Shown: positions 44,204 through 53,169 of the stretch, in pieces | How positions within the stretch are numbered: the stretch's first letter is position 1 | Layout: every line of letters starts with the position of its first letter | Assembly (NCBI RefSeq): GCF_900113175.1 | Contig: NZ_FOOK01000003.1 | Span: 113,370-177,369 of the forward strand | Source of the DNA: Planifilum fulgidum | GTDB taxonomy: Bacteria; Bacillota; Bacilli; Thermoactinomycetales; DSM-44946 | DNA length: 64,000 nt | Reading direction: 5' to 3' | Position numbers and translations under genes: made by a program | The notes under the pieces: generated by a model | What the model saw: the letters and a program-made list of their open reading frames with translations, nothing else | Databases searched by the model: none | What the model was told of the DNA's origin: nothing

Positions 44204-45118
44204 ATGAAGATCGGCCGTTGGAACCTGGCTCCGGTGCCGGCGCTGATCGTCGGCATCGTCGCGATCTCTTTTTCCGCCATTTTCATCAAGTGGTCGGAGG
44301 CCCCCGCTTCGATCCTCGGCATGTACCGGTTGCTGTTTACGGTGTTGCTGATGGCTCCCTTCACGGGGAGGGCCGTCCGCCGGGAAATGCGGAGAATCAA
44401 GCCGGTGGACGGCGGACTGCTTTTCTTGTCGGGACTGTTTTTGGGGCTGCACTTCCTGTTTTGGATCGAATCCCTCCGCCACACTTCGGTGGCCAGTTCG
44501 ATGATCGTCCTCTCCCTTCAGCCGGTTTTGGTCGCCATCGGGGCCTATGCGGTGTTTCGGGAGCGGACCGGCGGAGCCGCCCTGCTCGGGATGGGGATGG
44601 CCCTGGCCGGAACGGTCCTGATCGGGTGGGGGGATATCGGTTTCTCCAGGGAGGCGGTGTACGGGGATGTGCTTTCCCTGCTGGGCACTCTGGCCGTTTC
44701 CGTCCACATGTTGATCGGCCAAAGGCTGTGTGCGCACATCCCTTCCCATGTGTACAGTTTTCTCGTCTTTTTGACGGCCGCCGGGGTTTTGGCCGCATAT
44801 AACCTGGCGGCGGGAATCGGGATGACCGCTTATCCGGCGCGGGAATGGGGGATCTTCCTCCTTTTGGCCGTCGTCCCCACCGTCTTCGGACACCTGTTGT
44901 TCAACAGCCTGCTTCGGGTGGTGGGGGCGACCACCGTCTCCATGTCCATCCTGGGGGAACCGGTGGGAGCGATCCTTCTCGCCTATCTGCTGCTGGGGGA
45001 AGGCATCACCGATTACCAGGCGCTCGGCGGGGCCTTGACCCTTGCGGGACTTGCCGTGTTTCTTAAGACGAAGCGGACCGCCCCCTCTCCGGAGCGGCCG
45101 GCGCGGGAATCGGCTTGA
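44204..45118 (+). CDS. EamA/DMT-family transporter
   Basis: 304 residues with ten membrane helices in two EamA repeats (ISFSAIFIKWSEAPASILGMYRLLF and VVPTVFGHLLFNSLLRVVGATTVS...LGEPVGAILLAYLLLGE). These drug/metabolite transporters export amino acids or metabolites. The substrate is unknown. The start ATG has GGGAGATTT upstream. Confidence 0.87.
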   Translation: MKIGRWNLAPVPALIVGIVAISFSAIFIKWSEAPASILGMYRLLFTVLLMAPFTGRAVRREMRRIKPVDGGLLFLSGLFLGLHFLFWIESLRHTSVASSMIVLSLQPVLVAIGAYAVFRERTGGAALLGMGMALAGTVLIGWGDIGFSREAVYGDVLSLLGTLAVSVHMLIGQRLCAHIPSHVYSFLVFLTAAGVLAAYNLAAGIGMTAYPAREWGIFLLLAVVPTVFGHLLFNSLLRVVGATTVSMSILGEPVGAILLAYLLLGEGITDYQALGGALTLAGLAVFLKTKRTAPSPERPARESA

Positions 45119-45200
45119 CCCCTCCGAAGATGCGCCTGGCTTATGTCTCCGTCCGAAGGGGAAGGGGTTTGTTGAGCGTCCTTTTCGGAGGTGAAGATCC

Positions 45201-46495
45201 ATGCACTGGGGCGGGCGGCAGCGGGAGATCCCGGAGGGCGGAGGTTTGCCGCCGGGCGCTGAAATTCGACGGGCGACCGAGAAGGATCGGGAAGCCATCC
45301 TGGAGGTGGTTGAGACGTGCTTCGCGCCTCCGGGAGGCCATCGCCCGGGCCGCATCGAGGAGCGTTTTTGGCATGTTTATGCGCCGGATCAATTTCAACC
45401 CTCCGCCTGGCAGGTCGCCGTGGCCGGGGGAAAATCGTCGCCGCGGCGGGCTTTCCCGCGATGGAGCTGAATGTCGGTCCCTTTTCCCTCCGGTGTGCCG
45501 GGGTGACGGGAGTCTGCACCCTCCCCGGGTGGCGGGGCCGCGGCCTGATGAGCGCCCTGTTGAGGGAGGGAATCGATGACATCGATCGGCGCCGGCTTCC
45601 CCTCAGCCTTTTAAAGGGGATGCGTCACCGCTATCGGCGGTTCGGCTTTGAGGACGGAGGGCGGAGGCTGGGACTGGTTCTTCATCGGAGGCGATTTCCC
45701 GATCCCGGGTGGAGCGACGAACAAGTGGTTCACGTTGCGGGGCTCGGGGCGTCAACGCAGCTTGTCCCGGGTTTTTGCGAGCGGTTGTTGGCCGTTCAGA
45801 AGCGGTATCTGGGACGGGCGTTGCGCTCCCTTTCCGCGCAGAGGGCGATGATCTCCCGCCGGGGGGTTCATACCTACTATGTGGAACGGGCAGGAGACGC
45901 CGCCTATGCGCTGGCGGGAGATTGGGAGGGCCCTCATCTGGATGATGGATTTCTCCCGGAGGAGGAAGGCGGAACGAGGGGCAAACTGTATGAGGTGGCA
46001 GGGGATCCCCGGCTGGCGCTGCAGCTTCTCGGCTTTCTGATGCGAAAAGGGAGCGGGAGCCTGCAGGCGCTCGTCAGCCCCTGTTTAAGCGGTTTCGAGA
46101 GGCGGCTGTGGGAGCGGGCGGAACGGCAGTTTCTCAGCCCGGCGGGAATGATCCGCATTCACGATCTGGCGGGACTGCTCACGGCGTACACCCCTTGGTG
46201 GAAGACCCGTTTCCGATCCGGGGCGGATTCCCTGGTGCTGGTCATGGAAGATAAGGTGGGCGGATCGCAAGCCGTGGAGATGGTCTGGAACCGTCGGGAC
46301 GTGAGGGTTCGGCGGTTGGATGCGCCGCCGGCCGGCGCGGAAGGGAATGTGATCCGGGCCGACCGATGGAATTGGGTTCAGGCCCTTTTTGGTCCCCTGG
46401 ATGTGGAGGCGGCTCTGGGATATTCGCCGCATGCCCGCCGTCTGAGAGAGCTTCTCCCGCTCCCTTTTTGGCCTCCGCGGCTGGAACAGGTGTGA
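45201..46495 (+). pseudogene. Eis-like GNAT acetyltransferase, frame interrupted at a slippery heptamer
   Basis: The first part (ATG 45201 behind TTCGGAGGTG) reads IRRATEKDREAILEVVETCFAPPGG, a typical GNAT N-terminus, up to VAVAGGK. From about 45434 the homologous continuation (IVAAAGFPAMELNVGPFSLRC, then GVCTLPGWRGRGLMSALL, the acetyl-CoA loop) is in the -1 frame to 46495. The C-terminal part resembles the SCP2-like domain of Eis enhanced-survival acetyltransferases. The junction GGG GGA AAA contains G_GGA_AAA, a canonical -1 slippery site; a simple one-A loss from an A5 run is the plain alternative. Joined length would be about 431 residues. Confidence 0.75.
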
Positions 46496-46810
46496 CGGGT
46501 GTGATGTGGACGGACATCGGTTGCCCCGAAGAAGATGAAGGCCGGCTTTCCGGCTGTTCATATCCGGGGACATGGGGGGCCTCTCCGGCGTGGCGACCGA
46601 TGTCCGGCTGAAAGAGGAAATCGGTTGCCCGTTTCCGGAAACCGATGAGCGAAGATGAGAACGCCGCCGACGGCGCTTTGGTCCATGGTGAGCGCGTGAG
46701 CGGGGAGACTGGGAGGCGGATGTCCGCCGCCGGACATCCGCCTCTCTTGCTGAAAGGCGCCGGCGGAAATGAAATCAAAGCGGAAGCGTTTTCCCCCGCG
46801 GGGGAGATTC
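46496..46810. other. Intergenic region with a perfect hairpin
   Basis: No gene recognised. A 14-bp perfect inverted repeat (GAGGCGGATGTCCG / CGGACATCCGCCTC, 46713-46744) is the only notable structure and may act as a terminator with a weak T-run. Confidence 0.5.
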
Positions 46811-46825
46811 GGGAGGTGAAGGCCT

Positions 46826-47875
46826 TTGGCGAAGGAAATCCTGTTGCAGGTGGAGGGGCCGACGGAGACGATCACGCTGTCCGGTGAACGGGACGAACGG
46901 GGAACGTGGCGCCTGTGGGTGGAGCGCGGCGGAGAGGAGGAAAGACGCGAATGGGACGATTGGCTGGACGCCCTGCTGACTTTGGATGAAAATCCCTGGG
47001 AGGAGTACGAGCCGGTCACCGTCCATCCGGAATTCCGATCGAAAGTCTGGGGGGCCGTCCTGCAGCGGGCGGCCGATCCCGCGGAGCTGGTTCCCTGGTT
47101 TCAGGCCTGCTTTCCCGATGAACCGGTGCCGGATCCCCGGGTCTGGGAGGAGAAGTGCCCGCTGCCCCGTTTGGCGGAGGTGATCGCCCGGGTCCGGGAT
47201 GCGGTCGTCCTGACGGGTGCGGGGATGTCGACGGAAAGCGGGATTCCGGATTTCCGTTCATCGACGGGATTGTGGCGGAAAATCGACCCCCGGCGCGTGG
47301 CCACGGTGGAGACGATGGAAAAAGACCCGGACCTGTTTCGCCGGTTTTACGGGGAACGCCTGCGGAATCTGGAGCACGTCCGTCCCCACGCCGGCCATTA
47401 TGTGCTGGCCGAGTGGGCGAAGCAGGGCATCGTTCGGGCGGTGGTCACGCAAAACGTGGACGGGTTGCACCACCGGGCGGGAAGCCCGGAGGTGTATGAA
47501 TTGCACGGATCGCTCCGCACGGTCCGCTGCCATCGGTGCGGGAGCCCCGCCGACCTGGAGGATTTCCTCGGGGGGGACGCCTGCGGTCTGTGCGGAGGTC
47601 CTCTCCGCCCCAACGTCGTGCTGTTCGGCGAACTGCTGCCGGAAGAGGAATGGGACCGGGCGATCCGGGCCATCCGCGAATCTTCCCTCCTCCTGGTGAT
47701 CGGCACCAGTTTGGAGGTGTATCCCGTCAACCAGCTGCCGATGCTGTCCACGGGCCGGAAAGCGATCATCAACGGGAGCGTCACCGAGTGGGATCACCGG
47801 TTTCACCACGTCATCCACGCCAGAATCGGAAAAACCCTGATGAAACTGGATCGCCTGGTGAAGGAGATGAAGTAG
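46826..47875 (+). CDS. SIR2-family NAD-dependent protein deacetylase with N-terminal extension
   Basis: 349 residues from TTG 46826, behind GGGAGGTGAAGG. Residues 1-112 form an extension that is acidic and Trp-rich (WRLWVERGGEEERREWDDWLDALL) and is not part of the usual sirtuin core. The core begins at the NAD motif GAGMSTESGIPDFRS (131-145) and continues with TQNVDGLHHRAG, ELHGSL carrying the catalytic His, two zinc CxxC pairs (CHRCG, CGLCG) and GTSLEVYPVNQL. It removes acyl groups from lysines using NAD. The extension looks like a fused domain, role unknown. Confidence 0.9.
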   Translation: MAKEILLQVEGPTETITLSGERDERGTWRLWVERGGEEERREWDDWLDALLTLDENPWEEYEPVTVHPEFRSKVWGAVLQRAADPAELVPWFQACFPDEPVPDPRVWEEKCPLPRLAEVIARVRDAVVLTGAGMSTESGIPDFRSSTGLWRKIDPRRVATVETMEKDPDLFRRFYGERLRNLEHVRPHAGHYVLAEWAKQGIVRAVVTQNVDGLHHRAGSPEVYELHGSLRTVRCHRCGSPADLEDFLGGDACGLCGGPLRPNVVLFGELLPEEEWDRAIRAIRESSLLLVIGTSLEVYPVNQLPMLSTGRKAIINGSVTEWDHRFHHVIHARIGKTLMKLDRLVKEMK

Positions 47876-47962
47876 CGGAAAAAAAAGGCCTTGCCGTCGG
47901 AGAGGCTCCTGCCCGCCGGTTTTTTCGGTATACCACCTTTTGCCGATAGGGAGATGAGCTTC

Positions 47963-48736
47963 ATGGAAAAAAGGGAACTTTCCGGCCGCATCGCGGTTGT
48001 AACCGGGGCGGGACGGCGCCGGGGAATCGGTACGGCCATCTGCCGGGCCCTGGCGGACAAGGGGGCGGACATCTTTTTTGTGTGGCATCCCCATGACCGA
48101 AGAATGCGGGAGGAGGGGGACGATCCGGCCGAACTGGAAGAGGAGCTCAGGAGCAAGGGCGTGCGTGCGGAAGGTTTTGCGATGGACTTGTCTTCCCCGT
48201 CCGCTCCCGAGGCGGTGCTGGACCGGGTGGAGGAGCGGCTTCGAACCCCGTCGATTCTGGTAAACAACGCCGCCCACTCGACCACGGACGGCGTTGACGG
48301 GTTGGATGCGGTCACCCTGGACGCTCACTATGCGGTGAATGTCCGGGCCGCCGTCCTGCTGAGCGTCGGTTTTGCCCGGCGCTGGAAGGGAAAGCGGGGA
48401 GGACGCATCATCAATCTCACCTCCGGCCAGTCCCTCGGCCCGATGCCGGGGGAGATCGCCTACGCCACCACCAAGGGTGCCATCGAAGCGTTTACTTCCA
48501 CCTTTGCCGTGGAGGTCGCTTCCCGGGGGATCACGGTGAATGCCGTCAATCCGGGCCCGACGGACACGGGATGGATGACCGAAGAATTGAAACGGGAGCT
48601 CCTGTCCCGCTTTCCGACCGGGAGGCTCGGTCAGCCGGAGGATGCCGCCCGGCTCATCGCCTTTCTCGCCGGGGAGGAAGCCGAATGGATTACGGGGCAG
48701 GTGATTCACTCGGAAGGGGGATTTTGGCGGCGGTGA
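47963..48736 (+). CDS. SDR-family oxidoreductase
   Basis: 257 residues. The cofactor motif is VTGAGRRRGIG, the NNAA element is VNNAAHST, the catalytic Ser lies in NLTSGQS, and Tyr-Lys in YATTK. The C-terminal part (NPGPTDTGWM, GQVIHSEGG) is that of classical 3-oxoacyl-ACP-reductase-like SDRs. The substrate is unknown. ATG 47963 is chosen because GGGAGATGA sits just upstream; two earlier in-frame starts lack a site. Confidence 0.88.
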   Translation: MEKRELSGRIAVVTGAGRRRGIGTAICRALADKGADIFFVWHPHDRRMREEGDDPAELEEELRSKGVRAEGFAMDLSSPSAPEAVLDRVEERLRTPSILVNNAAHSTTDGVDGLDAVTLDAHYAVNVRAAVLLSVGFARRWKGKRGGRIINLTSGQSLGPMPGEIAYATTKGAIEAFTSTFAVEVASRGITVNAVNPGPTDTGWMTEELKRELLSRFPTGRLGQPEDAARLIAFLAGEEAEWITGQVIHSEGGFWRR

Positions 48737-48882
48737 AAGGGAAGGGCCGGCCGCCGAAGCGGGAGCGATGCTTTGAACCCGGTGGATGGACGGGGGTTTG
48801 AGCGCTCCGCGGTTTCCCTCTGCTTGTATTGCCGCGGAACCGACGGGGATTGAAAAGGGATCGTGCCGGAGGTGGAGAAACG

Positions 48883-49476
48883 GTGAAAATCATCGAACTT
48901 TCTCATTCTTTGCTCCCCGTGTACAAAAATGAATTGATCCTGGCCAGCCGGGGGAATCAGACGGAGTTGTACGAAATTGTTTTCCCGCGGGGGAAAGGGT
49001 TGGCAGCCCACATTCACACGGCCGGAGAAGACTGCGCTTTGGTGTTGTCCGGAAATCTGACCTATTATGTGGGAAACCGGGAAACCATTCAGGTGGAACC
49101 GGGCGGACTCGTTTTCGGCTGGCAAAATGTGTTGCACGGATATCTGAATCGAGGGGACGAGCCGGTACGCTTGGTGGTGTTTGTCACTCCGGGCAAGATC
49201 GGCTTGGCCTATCCCGCAGACGGAGATTCGAGGGTGCGGAAAGTCCCCGTGGATCAACGCAAGGTGCATGTGGAGGATGAGGTGGCTGTTTCCTCGGAAT
49301 ATGCCTCCTTCAGAACCGTCCTTGTGGAGGGTCGGTATGAGGAGCCGGAAGAACCGGGGGTCTTCAAAGTGTTTGTCGATTGGAAAAGGAAACGGCTTGT
49401 CGTTTTCGACGGGGAAAAGGTGGAATTGATCGCGGAGGAGCCGGTTCGCCTCCTGAGATATGCCGCACGGAGCTGA
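48883..49476 (+). CDS. Cupin-domain protein
   Basis: 197 residues from GTG 48883, behind GGAGGTGGAG. A conserved cupin barrel fills the middle: AAHIHTAGEDCALVLSGNLTYYV and PGGLVFGWQNVLHGY provide the His/Glu metal-ligand pattern. A metal-dependent sensor or enzyme is plausible; no catalytic class can be named. Confidence 0.78.
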   Translation: MKIIELSHSLLPVYKNELILASRGNQTELYEIVFPRGKGLAAHIHTAGEDCALVLSGNLTYYVGNRETIQVEPGGLVFGWQNVLHGYLNRGDEPVRLVVFVTPGKIGLAYPADGDSRVRKVPVDQRKVHVEDEVAVSSEYASFRTVLVEGRYEEPEEPGVFKVFVDWKRKRLVVFDGEKVELIAEEPVRLLRYAARS

Positions 49477-49507
49477 AGGCGGCGAACCGAAGGTTGGCGG
49501 GTTGCAA

Positions 49508-49550
49508 AGGGCATTTCCGGTTCGGATCGGAGCCGGGGATGCCCTGTTTT
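49508..49550 (+). terminator. Rho-independent terminator
   Basis: AGGGCATTTCCGGTTC / GGAGCCGGGGATGCCCT with a T5 run. Confidence 0.8.
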
Positions 49551-49587
49551 TGTGAGGCGTCTTTCGAAAGGATTCGAAAAAAACGAC

Positions 49588-49617
49588 TTGCGCTTCAAGG
49601 GGAATCTGTTATATATT
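49588..49617 (+). promoter_or_regulatory. SigA-type promoter, first twin
   Basis: TTGCGC at 49588-49593, an 18-base spacer and TATATT at 49612-49617. It drives the 126-aa paralog. Confidence 0.55.
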
Positions 49618-49635
49618 AAAACAAAAATATATCAA

Positions 49636-49649
49636 CTGTTATCAAACAG
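49636..49649 (+). promoter_or_regulatory. Shared palindromic element, copy 1
   Basis: CTGTTATCAAACAG: CTGTT and AACAG arms around ATCA. It lies 18 bases after the -10, identical in sequence and spacing to copy 2 at 50133. Confidence 0.6.
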
Positions 49650-49670
49650 ATTGATGAGGGAGGTGCCGCC

Positions 49671-50051
49671 ATGTCTGGAAACAAGGGGTTGGATGCCCAC
49701 AATCACGGGTTGAGCGCGTGGGAAATGCTGCATCACGAACATTGGGACTTGCCGATGCTGGAAAAGCTTCGGGATCGGTTGAAGGCAGCCGTCGAAAACC
49801 TGACGGAACACCTGGCCGAAAGGGAATGCCCCTGCGGGGACGCCCGGCGCGATATCGAACACTATCGGGAGCTGTTGAAGGATGTGGAATGGGGCATCCG
49901 AAACCGGAATTTGTCCCCCGTCCCGGTCATCGAGGAATCCCTACGGGAATACATGAGCAAAAAACTTCCGCGGCACCGCTGCATCCGGCATCTGCTGCTG
50001 ACGCGTCATCAATGGGGAATGGATCTGATCCGGCAGGGAAGCGGGGGATAA
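49671..50051 (+). CDS. Hypothetical helical protein, paralog A (126 aa)
   Basis: 126 residues, predicted all-helical and soluble. A His-rich N-terminus (LDAHNHGLSAWEMLHHEHW) precedes a charged helix (KLRDRLKAAVENLTEHLAE), a short Cys pair (ECPCGD) and RRDIEHYRELLKDVEWGIRNRNL. It is clearly related to the next gene: HH..W...M.K.R, LL.DVE.GI.N.NL, EESL and a C-terminal RH..LL recur in register. No known family is recognised. The start has GGGAGGTGCC upstream. Confidence 0.72.
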   Translation: MSGNKGLDAHNHGLSAWEMLHHEHWDLPMLEKLRDRLKAAVENLTEHLAERECPCGDARRDIEHYRELLKDVEWGIRNRNLSPVPVIEESLREYMSKKLPRHRCIRHLLLTRHQWGMDLIRQGSGG

Positions 50052-50084
50052 CGGTTCGGAGCTGGAGCCGATTCACATTTTGCC

Positions 50085-50114
50085 TTGCCAAAGGGAAGAT
50101 GACTGTATTATAAT
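50085..50114 (+). promoter_or_regulatory. SigA-type promoter, second twin
   Basis: TTGCCA at 50085-50090, an 18-base spacer and a perfect TATAAT at 50109-50114, driving the 118-aa paralog. Confidence 0.65.
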
Positions 50115-50132
50115 AGTTAACAAATAATAAAG

Positions 50133-50146
50133 CTGTTATCAAACAG
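50133..50146 (+). promoter_or_regulatory. Shared palindromic element, copy 2
   Basis: CTGTTATCAAACAG again, 18 bases after the -10, exactly as in copy 1. A role as operator in the early transcribed region is inferred. Confidence 0.6.
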
Positions 50147-50181
50147 CGGGATCTTCCCCGGTATAAGGAGACGATGAGCTT

Positions 50182-50538
50182 ATGGCCAAAGATCGGGAGG
50201 CATGGCGGCACGTGCTCCTGGCGTTGGACCTGCTGCACCATTACCAGTGGAACATCGCGTTGATGAAAAAGGTCCGGAACGAGATGAAGCTCGCAATCGA
50301 CAGGATGGCGGAGCGGCTGGCCGCGGGAAGCGACGAAAACCGCGCGGAGGATTTGCGGTTTTTCCTCAGTCTGTTGAATGATGTGGAGTCGGGGATTCAA
50401 AACGGGAATCTGCTCGTCATGCGCTCTGTCGAACAATCGCTGATCCGCCATCTTCTCAAAAGGGATCCGCATGACCGCCACCTGCACCAGTTGCTCAGCA
50501 CCAAGCGGGACGGCGAATTGGACATGGTGTCCGTATGA
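50182..50538 (+). CDS. Hypothetical helical protein, paralog B (118 aa)
   Basis: 118 residues, helical. Its sequence follows the 126-aa neighbour: LLHHYQWNIALMKKVRNEMKLAIDRMAERLA aligns with the first helices, LNDVESGIQNGNLLVMRSVEQSLIRHLLKR with the middle block, and DRHLHQLL with the end. It lacks the CPC segment of paralog A. Tandem duplication with retained promoter layout is the simple explanation. Function unknown. ATG follows AAGGAGACG. Confidence 0.72.
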   Translation: MAKDREAWRHVLLALDLLHHYQWNIALMKKVRNEMKLAIDRMAERLAAGSDENRAEDLRFFLSLLNDVESGIQNGNLLVMRSVEQSLIRHLLKRDPHDRHLHQLLSTKRDGELDMVSV

Positions 50539-50598
50539 TCTGCGGGATGGGCCTTTGAAAAAAGCATCAGCCGACCGAACGGGAGTGAGGAATCCGGT

Positions 50599-50805
50599 AT
50601 GGAACAGTCGATCAGTCCGGCACGCATGCGCCTGGTGAAGGAGGCGATTCAGGCCCGGGAACAGTATCTGAAAAAACTGGAGCGGATCCGCGACGAGTGG
50701 AAGAGGATTATCCAGGAGGAGGATCAAAACAGCGGACAGCGAACGGAAGTCAGTGCCCTTGAGCGGAAGTACCTGTTCCAATACGGAGATTTGGGCAGCA
50801 TGTGA
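50599..50805 (+). CDS. Small charged helical protein, 68 aa
   Basis: 68 residues, mostly one long charged helix (AREQYLKKLERIRDEWKRIIQEED). It follows paralog B by 60 bases with GGGAGTGAGG upstream of its ATG, so it is probably in the same transcript. The strong terminator at 50814 follows directly. Not recognised. Confidence 0.6.
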   Translation: MEQSISPARMRLVKEAIQAREQYLKKLERIRDEWKRIIQEEDQNSGQRTEVSALERKYLFQYGDLGSM

Positions 50806-50813
50806 TCCGGTGC

Positions 50814-50863
50814 AAAGGCCGTTTTGTCCCGGTTGCCTTGGGCGGACAAAACGGCCTTTTTTT
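50814..50863 (+). terminator. Strong terminator ending the paralog unit
   Basis: AAAGGCCGTTTTGTCC / GGACAAAACGGCCTTT form a perfect 16-bp stem followed by a T-run. Confidence 0.9.
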
Positions 50864-51780
50864 GCGCCCTACGGGGGGATTATGCGTCATCGATGGCAGA
50901 CAAATGGTTCTTTGGAAATGGAATGAAGGCGAAACACAGATTCTCCCGCTCCCTTTTTTCAACGAAGTTTCTGCGGAAGCGGCTTGACAGGTCGCGGCCG
51001 TGACGCCCCTTAGCCGAGTGCCGCGACAGGGTCGTCGTGCATTTTTGATCCGGGCATCCGCGGAGCCTTCCGCGAGGCCGCCCGGCCCGGGTGCCATTCG
51101 CGGAGCAAGGCGAGCCCGCAACCCGACCCCAGCGAAAGGATGTCGATGGTCGCCCTGTCGCATTCTTCTTCGTTTTCCACTCCCCAGTCAATCGGGCGGC
51201 GGGACGGGTTGATCTCAAGATTCCCTCACGTCGGTTGCCTGTCCTTGCGAGACGCCACGGGAAAGCCTGCCTCCTATGCGCGGGTCGAGGGAAAGGTGCA
51301 CCCTTTTTTTTCGCGAAAGAGGAGCACATATGCGATGGCTCGCCTTCAAGGGATGGCGTTTTTACCGTTCAAGATGCTGCTTTCGCACGCCCCCGGCAGG
51401 GGTCAATTTTTATAGTTTCAATATGCCGGCGCAGGGCGAAGGAATGGAGGCGGCCGTCAGCAGCGGGCGGCCATCGCGGGCGCTGATGCTTCTTCCCCGG
51501 ATCATTCCCGGGGATGAACCCGTCCGGTGTCGGTAGGCGAAACCGGGATGCACTTGGCCAATCATCGGGAGGAAAGCCGGATCTCCTTCAACCTGCACGA
51601 TGTTCGCCTGGCCAAAGCCTTCTCCACCCGGATCGCGGATTTATCGAGGTCCCCCCGCCTCCCTGACGGAAGCCGGGAAGAGGCGAATCTGGCCGGGATG
51701 GGGAGCGGTGAAGGGGCTTGGGTCTCCGTTTCCCGCCTTTCTTGTGATAAGATGAAAAAAGGGCGGTAGGACAATCTGAA
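50864..51780. other. Intergenic region, no gene recognised
   Basis: About 920 bases with only shadow ORFs on both strands, none with a binding site and domain. An 80-residue frame at 51527-51769 was considered and rejected. Confidence 0.5.
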
Positions 51781-51796
51781 AAGGAGGAAATGAAGC

Positions 51797-52318
51797 ATGG
51801 CTCAGGAACGAACGGGAGTCGTGACTTTCAAGGGAAATCCGGTCACCTTGGTGGGAAATGAGGTGAAGGTGGGGGATACCGCTCCCGATTTCACCGTGTT
51901 GGACAACGATCTTTCCCCGGTAACGCTGGCGGACAGCAAGGGTTCCGTCCGCATCATCAGCGTGGTTCCCTCCCTGGATACCGGCGTTTGCGACCAGCAG
52001 ACCCGTCGCTTCAACGAAGAGGCGGCTTCCCTGGAGGGAGTCCGGGTTCTGACGATCAGCGTCGACCTGCCCTTCGCCCAGAAGCGCTGGTGCGGCGCCG
52101 CCGGAGTCGATCGGGTGCAAACCTTGTCCGACCACCGCGACCTCTCCTTCGGGACCGCCTACGGGGTGGTGATCAAGGAACTGCGCCTGTTGGCCCGGGC
52201 GGTGTTCGTCGTGGACAAGAACGACAAGGTGGTATACGTCGAGTATGTGCCGGAAGTGACCCAGCATCCGAACTACGAGGCGGCGATCGAAGCGGCCAAA
52301 AAGGCGGCGGCCTCGTAA
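51797..52318 (+). CDS. tpx: Thiol peroxidase (Tpx)
   Basis: 173 residues, atypical 2-Cys peroxiredoxin. [17 protein letters not shown] carries the peroxidatic Cys65 and KRWCGAAG the resolving Cys99. It reduces peroxides, notably lipid and alkyl peroxides, with thioredoxin as donor. ATG 51797 follows AAAAGGAGG. It adds to the peroxide-defence genes at 11-17 kb. Confidence 0.95.
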   Translation: MAQERTGVVTFKGNPVTLVGNEVKVGDTAPDFTVLDNDLSPVTLADSKGSVRIISVVPSLDTGVCDQQTRRFNEEAASLEGVRVLTISVDLPFAQKRWCGAAGVDRVQTLSDHRDLSFGTAYGVVIKELRLLARAVFVVDKNDKVVYVEYVPEVTQHPNYEAAIEAAKKAAAS

Positions 52319-52332
52319 GGGAAAATCATGCG

Positions 52333-52370
52333 TTCTGCCCCCCGAAAACTTTTTCGGGGGGCAGAATGAT
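52333..52370 (+). terminator. Hairpin terminator after tpx
   Basis: TTCTGCCCCCCGAAAA / TTTTCGGGGGGCAGAA form a perfect 16-bp stem with a 2-base gap, then TGATTTT. Confidence 0.75.
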
Positions 52371-52546
52371 TTTGAAGAGAACAAGGCCGGGCGCCGGGTT
52401 CCAGCGAGGGGGTTGTCGGCAGTCTCGGTCCCCGAAAAAAGTCCCGGGGATTTTCTTTTCGCCGCGTCGGAGGAAAGTTGCAGCCCGTTTTGGTATGATG
52501 GGGATGCATGCGACGCTACTTCAGGAAGCCGTAAGGAGGGAATGGT

Positions 52547-53131
52547 GTGAATCCGGAAGAGCTGCGCCTCTTCGTCGCCGTGCCGATTCCGGATCCTGTC
52601 CGCGGGCGGATCGCCCTTCGGCTCGGCGAACTGAAAAAAGCGGCCTCCTTCCGCAAATGGGTCGATCCCCGGGATTGGCACATCACCCTTCAATTCCTGG
52701 GCGAATGCAGCCCGCAGACCGGAGAGCGGGTGAAGGAGCGACTGCGGGAGCTGTCCCCGACACTGCACCCTTTTCGGTTAAAGCTCGGTGCCCTCGGTTT
52801 GTTCGGCGACCCCCGGCGGCCGAGGATTCTTTGGAGCGGAGTGGAGGGGGAACTGGAGGCCTTGAGCCGCCTTCAGCGGAAAGTGGTGAGCCGGCTGTCC
52901 TCCCTCGGTTTCCCCGCCGAGTCGCGCCCCTTCCGGCCGCACCTGACGCTGGCCAGGAACTGCCGTCAGCGGAATTTCTCCCTTCCGGAGCTGGAGGCGC
53001 GGTGGATGGATGATTCCGACCGCCCGGAATGGGAGGTGCGCCGGATCGTTCTGTACCGTTCCCATCTGGGAAGGACGCCGATGTATGAATCGGTTGCGAC
53101 ATTTGATCTCAAGGGGGATGAGGAAGTTTAG
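52547..53131 (+). CDS. thpR: RNA 2',3'-cyclic phosphodiesterase
   Basis: 194 residues from GTG 52547 behind TAAGGAGGG. The two HxTx motifs are HITLQF and HLTLAR, which hold the catalytic histidines of the 2H phosphoesterase family. LFVAVPIPDPVRGRI and MYESVATFDLKG are the family ends. It opens 2',3'-cyclic phosphates on RNA. The last 60 bases and the downstream flank recur in decayed form at 54684. Confidence 0.93.
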   Translation: MNPEELRLFVAVPIPDPVRGRIALRLGELKKAASFRKWVDPRDWHITLQFLGECSPQTGERVKERLRELSPTLHPFRLKLGALGLFGDPRRPRILWSGVEGELEALSRLQRKVVSRLSSLGFPAESRPFRPHLTLARNCRQRNFSLPELEARWMDDSDRPEWEVRRIVLYRSHLGRTPMYESVATFDLKGDEEV

Positions 53132-53169
53132 AAAACCGGTTTTTTTTCATTTTAATTTCCCGGCCTGAT

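Noticed and set aside
51527..51769. 80-residue plus-strand ORF before tpx
   Set aside because: No binding site, no domain and biased composition; treated as intergenic.
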